Part shown: in pieces, positions 58,701-64,000 of the stretch | Position numbering within the stretch: position 1 is the stretch's first letter | How the letters are laid out: each line of letters starts with the position of its first letter | Source: Methylomonas albis | GTDB taxonomy: Bacteria > Pseudomonadota > Gammaproteobacteria > Methylococcales > Methylomonadaceae | NCBI RefSeq assembly: GCF_014850955.1 | Contig: NZ_JACXSS010000001.1 | Location: 682,001-746,000 of the forward strand | Reading direction: 5' to 3' | DNA length: 64,000 nt | Translations under genes and position numbers: made by a program | Notes under the pieces: generated by a model | What the model was told of the DNA's origin: nothing | Seen by the model: the letters and a program-made list of their open reading frames with translations, nothing else | Databases searched by the model: none

Positions 58701-59675
58701 TCAAACTCATCTCAGCTTATTTGTGAATGGATCCTGGTCTGTAACGAATTGTTTCCTGGTGAGCGATTACCGTGGCCTTTCCTCAAAACAGAATCGCTTT
58801 GGTTGTCATCCGGCCGTATCACCGATATTAGCCTATTAGAAGATTTAACACATTTGAAGCAGCTCTTTCTCCACGATACTTACGTTACATCTTTAAATCC
58901 ACTGGTTAAACTGACCTCTCTCCAACATCTCTCTATTTTTCACGTTCCCGTAAGAGATATTGGGCCGCTGGGGTATTTGAAATCATTACAGTATCTTAGA
59001 TTTACCTTTTCTCCAGTTAGTAATGTCAAGCCTTTAGCTGGTCTAAAAGAATTAAAAACACTAATTTGCGACTATACGGAAATACAGGATATTAGCGATA
59101 TTGCTGAATTAGTCAGTCTTGAGCGATTGGACTTGGATAGTTGTCCTATAGAAAATATAGAGCCATTGTGCAAGTTAGTTTCTCTCCGTCAACTTAGCTT
59201 GCAAAAGATACAGGCTGGAGACTTCAATGCATTGGTTAATTTGTGTTCGCTTGAGTCGTTGAATTTGAGAGGTACCAAGATTACCAGTCTTGTACCATTG
59301 CATAGCTTGATTTCACTTCAAAGGCTAAATTTAGAGGCTACAGAAATTAATGACTTCAATGAATTAAAACAGCTAAATGCCCTTCAATATTTAAATTTAT
59401 CCAACACAAATATCATTGATCTAGCGCCATTGGCACAGTTGAATTCTTTGAATAGCTTATTGCTAAACTACACCAGAGTAAATGACTTGTCACCAATATC
59501 TGCTCTGAAATCACTAGAGAATATATTCCTACATAATTTAAATGTTTATGACCTAAGTCCTTTAATCGGAATAAAATCATTAAAACGAATTCAATTGGGT
59601 AAAACGGGTATTTTGGAAAAGGATCTGGAAATATTCAAACAGGCAAGGCCAGATGTTAAATTTATTTATCTCTAG
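55725..59675 (+). CDS. Calcineurin-like phosphoesterase-NACHT-LRR protein (NLR-like, candidate defence)
   Basis: A 1316-residue protein. An N-terminal calcineurin-like metallophosphoesterase has all metal motifs: SDFH (Asp12, His14), TGD (Asp53), GNHD (Asn97, His98), His222 in LIHHP and GHEH (His251, His253). A NACHT-type NTPase at about 440-900 has Walker A GPAGAGKST (461-469), Walker B ILFDGVDE (571-578) and STRPG (606-610). About 13 leucine-rich repeats of 22 residues fill roughly 1022-1310. NACHT proteins with C-terminal sensors are known bacterial antiphage systems (bNACHT, Avs). A phosphoesterase effector with LRR sensor is unusual to me. Two toxin-antitoxin pairs flank it. The LRR DNA is AT-rich relative to neighbours. 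A ribosome binding site is weak (GGAT). Confidence 0.93.
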   Translation: MSRKLTWLHLSDFHARQRDGWDSRQITDALVCDLKQMQIEHGLCPDLIFFTGDLVFGAVSGESMDDQYQLVRDFLDAIRKAFIPEIPIRSLYLVPGNHDVDRNEITPDQTAWIRQPNLKLDDVITMMRDENKQWQRFMERLLNYRNFLTSYNLLHLLPGDPHLIWTDALEIHNTRVGIAGLNSAWSCADDNDKAKIWLGGDWQINQLRQRMGPVDFSFALIHHPGNWFTASEDPSTMRRLKQEFEIILHGHEHQEWLEFNDDGRLILSAGACYESSRKPNGYSFGQVDFDHHSGGVWLRQWDSMGRGWVSRNIARKTKDGFWPISELLWLKKLDKDAVDPPQPVDRELRFTEEESVNTHFTQRYCEFVVNQYDTLELFGCDIPKKLQKHQLSVAYVSLNLARDDDESASVLARNQEAIKKLTESEDSGNEKLQLDISDTSTAIEYVLDRVSANSGRLLINGPAGAGKSTLLRWCAIHAARQVLSADPGELPDFDTPKNPIKMDLNSWGLTSYVKRESETWRLKIPFLIRLRDCPQGRLPPANQLPSMLAKHLPNAPSNWMTSVLYAGQALILFDGVDEIHLDQRPLLAQEIEELIRTYPRCTYVVSTRPGAVEPGWLAGLDFIEARVEPMSRTDRDEFIEKWYRSAALELKLYPRPGEDLNRTARQLKRELNEQPELGLLASNPLLCAMICALYRERQEKLPETPAELSEALCHMLLHRRERETPGLDDKHFSASWRALQYPQKKILLEIIAWWMVSNGKSSIELRDAELLVAEALPFIPGRTEAEASEVVQALVERSGMLRPASDDRIDFLHNTLKEYLAATRVVEANNWQILTKHADDPSWQPVILFALALAQESFSSSLVKSLLDKITSSKVPTKKGALNKQQKKALVLTKSRQFFLVRCRAAAKQLASDLTNKIDGFLDSLLPPTSMNEVEALALLGPKILNYGVDTLESSSWWNGQNGHMATRCLRLLRLVGGSKAKTALKSINSVISNSSQLICEWILVCNELFPGERLPWPFLKTESLWLSSGRITDISLLEDLTHLKQLFLHDTYVTSLNPLVKLTSLQHLSIFHVPVRDIGPLGYLKSLQYLRFTFSPVSNVKPLAGLKELKTLICDYTEIQDISDIAELVSLERLDLDSCPIENIEPLCKLVSLRQLSLQKIQAGDFNALVNLCSLESLNLRGTKITSLVPLHSLISLQRLNLEATEINDFNELKQLNALQYLNLSNTNIIDLAPLAQLNSLNSLLLNYTRVNDLSPISALKSLENIFLHNLNVYDLSPLIGIKSLKRIQLGKTGILEKDLEIFKQARPDVKFIYL

Positions 59676-59760
59676 GCGGATTCAAAATTGCGTTGAGATT
59701 AGCAGGTAGTCCAGAAATGCTTCCGTTTATTCCGGCCCAAAAAAATAAAGTTTTTGAGTA

Positions 59761-60147
59761 TCAAACTAACCTGACCGGCCCCGGATATTTTGCAACCAGT
59801 GCATCGGCAGTTAAAAGCCTTATACCTTCTACGTTGGCTTGCGCAACCAAGATGCGGTCGAACGGGTCTTTGTGGATGGGCGGTAGACTTTCGATGAAAA
59901 CCGCGTGATCGCTGCCGATGGGGATTTCGGTATAGCCGTTGTCCAGCAAACCGCGCCGCAGCACTCTTGCGTCTACTTGAAAATCGTCACGGCCGAGGCC
60001 GCGTTTGATGGCGATTTCCCAGAGGCTGGCGGCGCTGAAAAATAGCTGGTTTTGCATATCTTCCAACATCCGGCGAGCTTGTTCAGGTAGCAAATCTGGC
60101 GAGCCAGCCGCCCAAAGCAGCAGATGGGTATCAAGCAGCAGTTTCAT
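59761..60147 (-). CDS. PIN-domain toxin of Phd-VapC type
   Basis: A 128-residue PIN toxin (LLLDTHLLLWAAGSPDLLP, then SAASLWEIAIKRGLGR and a DPFDRILVAQA acidic site). I chose the ATG at 60147, giving a 17-bp overlap with the antitoxin gene. A longer frame from 60168 is possible. It is probably a ribonuclease toxin, expressed with the antitoxin upstream. Confidence 0.9.
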   Translation of the reverse strand: MKLLLDTHLLLWAAGSPDLLPEQARRMLEDMQNQLFFSAASLWEIAIKRGLGRDDFQVDARVLRRGLLDNGYTEIPIGSDHAVFIESLPPIHKDPFDRILVAQANVEGIRLLTADALVAKYPGPVRLV

Positions 60148-60385
60148 CGTATGCGAATAACTGCGCAATATCTTCGCCGCCCATCCTGTCGAAATCGTCA
60201 GGCACTTTGATATATCCGCTCAGGAACCCCAAACGTCGGACTTGATCGCGCGTTGGGCTGTCCAGCGCGGAAACCTTGACGAGCTGTTTACCCGCCTTGG
60301 CAATCACGAACGGTTCGCCTTTCGCAGCTTGTTCAACCAATCGAGATAAGTGAGTTTTTGCTTCGTGGATGTTGACGGTTTGCAC
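60131..60385 (-). CDS. Phd/YefM-family antitoxin
   Basis: An 84-residue antitoxin of the prevent-host-death type. The VNIHEAKTHLSRLVEQAAKGEPFVIAK segment is the classical DNA-binding fold, with a short acidic tail for toxin neutralisation. A TA pair marks the right edge of the defence region. Confidence 0.9.
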   Translation of the reverse strand: MQTVNIHEAKTHLSRLVEQAAKGEPFVIAKAGKQLVKVSALDSPTRDQVRRLGFLSGYIKVPDDFDRMGGEDIAQLFAYDETAA

Positions 60386-60523
60386 GATGAGCTCCAGTAA
60401 ACCAAGTTAACTTAGTTTAGTCTATCATGAGTCTGTGCTGCTTGTCGTTAGAGGCGCTTGAAAAATCTATTTGTCAGCCTGGACGCGCTGCAAACGGCTC
60501 AGCGCATCCATTCCCAAACAACG

Positions 60524-61147
60524 CTACTCGTCGTCCTGGCAGCCAAAATGATATTGATAATCCGCCATTGCCCGTTTGATTACTTCATGGGCCTCTTCGC
60601 GGCCGTAGACGTGGGTGATTTCGCAGATGCTTGTTTCACTGGGTAAGTGTTTGTAGGTCAGGAAGTAGTGCTTCAAACGGTTGATATACGATTCCGGGCA
60701 GTCGGAGACGTCGCGCCATTGCCGGTAGAATTCGTCGCCTTTCATTACGGCGATGATCTTGTCGTCAGCCTCGCCGCCGTCTAATAAACGGAATCCGCCG
60801 ATGGGAATGGCTTGCAACAGGATGTCGCCGTGAGTCACGCTACGTTCGCTCAATACGCAAATATCCAAAGGGTCGCCGTCGCCCTTGCTGACCGGTTTGC
60901 CGGACCGGGCGGCCGCGTATTCGGCGATTTTTTCCGCGCAATAACTGCGCGGGATGAAGCCGTACAGAGTGGGAATCATGTTGGAGAATTTTTGCGGACG
61001 GTCGATTTTCAGATAGCCGCTGTCTTTGTCGATTTCGTATTTAACGGTATCGGATGGGACGATTTCGATAAAGGCCGTGACGATGTCCGGGGTGTTGTCG
61101 CCGGGCGAGATACCGTGCCAGGGGTGGGCTTTGTGTTTTATATTCAT
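60524..61147 (-). CDS. ppa: Inorganic pyrophosphatase (family I)
   Basis: A 207-residue pyrophosphatase hydrolysing PPi to phosphate. The active-site signature GDGDPLDICV is present, with DxxKYEIDKDSG and YGFIPRSYC. It is slightly longer than E. coli PPase (176 residues) owing to a C-terminal tail. It serves central metabolism and is unrelated to the neighbouring island. Confidence 0.95.
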   Translation of the reverse strand: MNIKHKAHPWHGISPGDNTPDIVTAFIEIVPSDTVKYEIDKDSGYLKIDRPQKFSNMIPTLYGFIPRSYCAEKIAEYAAARSGKPVSKGDGDPLDICVLSERSVTHGDILLQAIPIGGFRLLDGGEADDKIIAVMKGDEFYRQWRDVSDCPESYINRLKHYFLTYKHLPSETSICEITHVYGREEAHEVIKRAMADYQYHFGCQDDE

Positions 61148-61281
61148 CTAAGATTTAGGGGCTTTGGGGAATAAGGTTATAGGGATATTTACCAGGTTGG
61201 GGGCAATGCGCAAGCCAATCAAGTGTAATACTAGCGCTTGATTGGCCTTGTGTTCAAAATCATCGGCAATGTTCGCCGCCG

Positions 61282-62340
61282 TTACTCTTCGGCCGCGACT
61301 GTTGCGGGTTTGAGCTTCATGTCTTTATTCAGCCGTTGCAGGCGCTTGATCATTTCTTTTTTCATCTGTTCACGGCCTATCGAGTGCTTCAGGCTACTGC
61401 CCATGCCCGCGACTTGATCGGTGGAGCTGCGGATGGAATAAAACACCAGCGTGCCGTCTTTATAGGGTAAGCCACCGGCTACTACGTGGCTGGAATTGTA
61501 GGAGTGGCCAACGTAAAACTGCCGGGAAACCACAATCCCACCGCCCTCGCTGATGGCGATGACACGATGATTCAGCACGGCGGTGGGGCGGTCTTCCACG
61601 CGCCGATTCAACCATAAAAACTGTTCGCTGGCATTGGCCGGCAATGCGGCAGGATAGTTTAACCAGGCTTGTTGCAGTTCTGGAAAGTAACGCGCCCAGG
61701 CTTTGCTGTTGACGGCGTCGTTGCGCAGTTCCGCAGCCGGATCGGCTGTGCCGCCATCGCGGCTGTAGGGGGCAATCCCGGCCAGGCCGCTTTTTTTATA
61801 GGCTTGCAGGCGTTGCAGTAAAAACTCGCGGTATTTTTGGTTGGCGGTTTTTAGCAGGGTTTTGTTGTCGGCATCGTTTAGGCCGGCCTGCAGACTTTTC
61901 AAGCTGTCGAATTCGGCTTTGGATAAGTTGAATTCGTCGCCCGGCTCCGCTTCCAGAAAGGCCTTGGCCTCGTCCAGTTGTTTTTCGGTAAAGGCGAGTT
62001 TTTTAAAGCTGTCGATGCTGGCGTTGCCGTCCAGCATACCGGTGGCGAGGATGTCGCTTTCGCCGGCATTGAGTTTGCCTTTTTTGATGTAATCGGCGAG
62101 CTGCGGTAAGCCCACCGGCATGATCATTGCCACGCCGATAGCCAGTTCTTTTTGGCTGGTTTCGCTGACGTCGTAACCGACGATTTCGCCGCGTTCCAGT
62201 TGCGGAATTTGTGCGGCACCTATACCGAAATTTTGCAACGCTTGTTGCGGACTAGGCGCATCGTCGGCGGAGACTAGTGGGCAGAATAGCGTGGCGCTGG
62301 TCAGTAAAATGACTTGCAAAGCGGATTTCCCGAAACGCAT
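61282..62340 (-). CDS. Exported protein of unknown function
   Basis: A 352-residue protein with signal peptide (about 1-25). The rest is alpha/beta with a run of Lys/Ala-rich helices and a C-terminal segment RREQMKKEMIKRL-like. No recognised family. The AAGGAG ribosome binding site is 5 bp before the ATG at 62340. It could be a periplasmic or outer-membrane protein. It precedes no obvious operon partner. Confidence 0.75.
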   Translation of the reverse strand: MRFGKSALQVILLTSATLFCPLVSADDAPSPQQALQNFGIGAAQIPQLERGEIVGYDVSETSQKELAIGVAMIMPVGLPQLADYIKKGKLNAGESDILATGMLDGNASIDSFKKLAFTEKQLDEAKAFLEAEPGDEFNLSKAEFDSLKSLQAGLNDADNKTLLKTANQKYREFLLQRLQAYKKSGLAGIAPYSRDGGTADPAAELRNDAVNSKAWARYFPELQQAWLNYPAALPANASEQFLWLNRRVEDRPTAVLNHRVIAISEGGGIVVSRQFYVGHSYNSSHVVAGGLPYKDGTLVFYSIRSSTDQVAGMGSSLKHSIGREQMKKEMIKRLQRLNKDMKLKPATVAAEE

Positions 62341-62454
62341 AAATACTCCTTAAGGTTTGGCATTCAGATTCATAGTAGCGATTTTGGTCGGCTGATGCCG
62401 AATGCGTTCTATATTCAAAACAGTATTCCCCTAATACGCGTTTGTTCAAACCGC

Positions 62455-64000
62455 TTAACTGTCGGAGCCGAACAGCTTGGATATGCTGGAATCGCCGCGG
62501 CCACCCGGTTTGCTTAGTGTTTTGGCGTGCGGTGTGGGCTGTCGATCTTCGGCGTCGAATAGCAGTGCAAATTCGGCTGCGGCGAGTGGTTTGGAAAACA
62601 GATACCCCTGCCCGGAGTCGCAGCCGGCAGCGCTTAGCAATTCCCGCTGTTGCTGGGTTTCGATGCCTTCGGCTATCACCTTTAAGCCGAGCTTATGTGC
62701 CATCACGATGATTGCTTCGCACAGCGCTAGGTCGCTGGAGTCTGCTTCCAGATTGCACACAAAACTCTGATCGATTTTCAGATAATCGATGTCGAATTTT
62801 TTGAGGTAAGACAAGGAAGAATAACCGGTGCCGAAATCGTCGATAGCGACCTGGATGCCGGCATCGCGGTAGGCATACAAGTGGTCGCGGACGATGTTGT
62901 CGGCATCCAGCAGCAGGCTCTCGGTAATTTCTATGACCACGCATTGGCCGGATAATCCCAGCGCCTGTAAATAGTCTATCCATTTATTGTCGCCTAGATT
63001 GCTGCGAGTAAATTGGACCGGCGACTTGTTAATACCTATTTGGAAGTTCGGGCGATATTGGGCGCGCCATTCGGCGACCTGTTTTACGGCCTCTCGAAAT
63101 ACCCAATCGCCGATATCGACTATCAGTCCGGTTTCTTCCGCCAAGGGGATAAATTCCGCCGGGCTGATCATGCCGCGTGTGGGATGTTGCCAGCGGATCA
63201 GCGCTTCGCATTTATGCATTTTGCCGCTGTTCAGTTCGACTATTGGTTGATAGAACAGGCAAAATTCCTGATTGGTCAGCGCTTGGCGCAGATCGCTGGT
63301 CAGGCGCATCCGGTTTTGCGCGGTTTGCTCCATTTCGCTGGTAAAGAAATTGTAACGGTTACGACCTTGTTGTTTGGCGGAATACATCGCCTGATCGGCG
63401 TTTTTGATCAGTTGTTCCGCTTCCAGCGCGTCTTGCGGATAGAAAGTAATGCCGATGCTGACCGAGATATAAGCCAGTTCTTCGCCTAGACTGAAAGGTT
63501 CGGTAAGCTGGTGCAGAATGCCCTGTGCGACTCGGTCTATATTGGTTTCCGAGTCTAATTCGCCCAGAATGATAGTGAACTCGTCGCCACCTAGGCGGGC
63601 CACCGTATCGACATTGCGTACGCAAGCCAATATGCGCTGCGCGGTTTCTTGCAGCAAAATGTCGCCCATGCCGTGACCCAGGGTATCGTTGATCTCTTTG
63701 AAGCGATCCAGGTCGAGCAACATCACCGCTAAGCTGTTTTTGTCGCGGTGGGCTTTTTTAATTTCCTGATTCAAGCGATCCTGAAACATCCGGCGGTTGG
63801 CCAGATTGGTAAGCGGGTCGAAATTGGCTTGGCGCCAGATGGTTTGCTCGACATGTTTTTGCTCGGTAATTTCCGAAAACATTGCCACCCGGCGCTCCAC
63901 TTCGCCATGTTCGCTGTAAATGGTGTTGATGACCAACCACTCGTGGTAGATGTCGCCGTTTTTGCGCTTATTCCAGATTTCGCCTTGCCAATGACCGGTT
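62455..64000 (-). CDS. GGDEF-EAL protein with PAS, 5'-truncated by window
   Basis: At least 514 residues. The frame is open past 64000, so the N-terminal sensory part is missing. A PAS/PAC end (TGHWQGEIWNKRKNGD) is followed by GGDEF (motif GGDEF in ARLGGDEFTIIL) with RxxD upstream, and EAL (motif in KCEALIRWQ) with DDFGTGYSSLSYL. It is strongly similar along its length to the protein at 3383-7144, so the two are paralogues. Both activities look possible. The upstream domains cannot be judged. Confidence 0.92.
   Translation of the reverse strand, partial: TGHWQGEIWNKRKNGDIYHEWLVINTIYSEHGEVERRVAMFSEITEQKHVEQTIWRQANFDPLTNLANRRMFQDRLNQEIKKAHRDKNSLAVMLLDLDRFKEINDTLGHGMGDILLQETAQRILACVRNVDTVARLGGDEFTIILGELDSETNIDRVAQGILHQLTEPFSLGEELAYISVSIGITFYPQDALEAEQLIKNADQAMYSAKQQGRNRYNFFTSEMEQTAQNRMRLTSDLRQALTNQEFCLFYQPIVELNSGKMHKCEALIRWQHPTRGMISPAEFIPLAEETGLIVDIGDWVFREAVKQVAEWRAQYRPNFQIGINKSPVQFTRSNLGDNKWIDYLQALGLSGQCVVIEITESLLLDADNIVRDHLYAYRDAGIQVAIDDFGTGYSSLSYLKKFDIDYLKIDQSFVCNLEADSSDLALCEAIIVMAHKLGLKVIAEGIETQQQRELLSAAGCDSGQGYLFSKPLAAAEFALLFDAEDRQPTPHAKTLSKPGGRGDSSISKLFGSDS

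Noticed and set aside
1-64000. CRISPR arrays, tRNAs, rRNAs, prophage or intact insertion sequences
   Set aside because: No regular short repeats, cloverleaf or transposase genes were seen on either strand.

Overview
The window looks like chromosome from a gammaproteobacterial methanotroph or methylotroph. Methylococcales, Methylomonas-like, is my best inference. The reasons are a lanthanide-type PQQ methanol dehydrogenase (xoxF) with its MxaJ-family partner, a full glycogen gene set, a PEP-CTERM exported protein, several c-di-GMP enzymes, and the gammaproteobacterial order miaB-ybeZ-ybeY-corC. I saw no rRNA, tRNA, CRISPR array, intact insertion sequence or prophage.

Layout. 1-3390: end of an RNA-modification and housekeeping operon (miaB, phoH/ybeZ, ybeY, corC). 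corC appears to have a one-base frameshift at its 5' end. 3383-8203: a GGDEF/EAL sensor directly abutting a PotD-like solute-binding protein. 8362-17437: divergent glycogen genes. glgB, glgA and a secretin-like protein run leftward; glgC, a GH57 enzyme and malQ run rightward; the spacer between them holds a perfect 10-bp inverted repeat. 17453-20498: xoxJ and xoxF, separated by a strong terminator. 20499-30212: stress and envelope genes (msrA, hslO, a lipoprotein, ydbL-ynbE-ydbH) and small-molecule enzymes.

30355-33036 is an eroded accessory patch. It holds an LprI-like gene split by a one-base frameshift, a LysR C-terminal relic and a PEP-CTERM protein with an odd tail. 33037-35547: lysR divergent from azoR and pirin, with a perfect operator-like repeat over the lysR ribosome binding site. 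35803-40959: TonB receptor, periplasmic binding protein and GGDEF/EAL protein, apparently one operon. 40995-46731: ygiD, a Lon-like protease, an rRNA methyltransferase and a Tat-exported amidohydrolase.

47053-50345 is a three-gene cluster around a membrane-anchored Clp-type AAA+ ATPase, with two membrane-anchored partners I do not recognise. 50411-51692: HupE-like permease and anchor protein. 52030-54704: a large exported CSLREA/DUF11/RTX-like protein and a lipoprotein resembling archaemetzincin but lacking the zinc site.

54820-60385 is a probable defence island. Two PIN-toxin modules (VapBC and Phd-VapC types) flank a 1316-residue protein made of a calcineurin-like phosphoesterase, a NACHT NTPase and about 13 leucine-rich repeats. 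This NLR-like architecture is the best candidate for an undescribed system. 60524-64000: inorganic pyrophosphatase, an unknown exported protein, and a second GGDEF/EAL protein cut by the window end.
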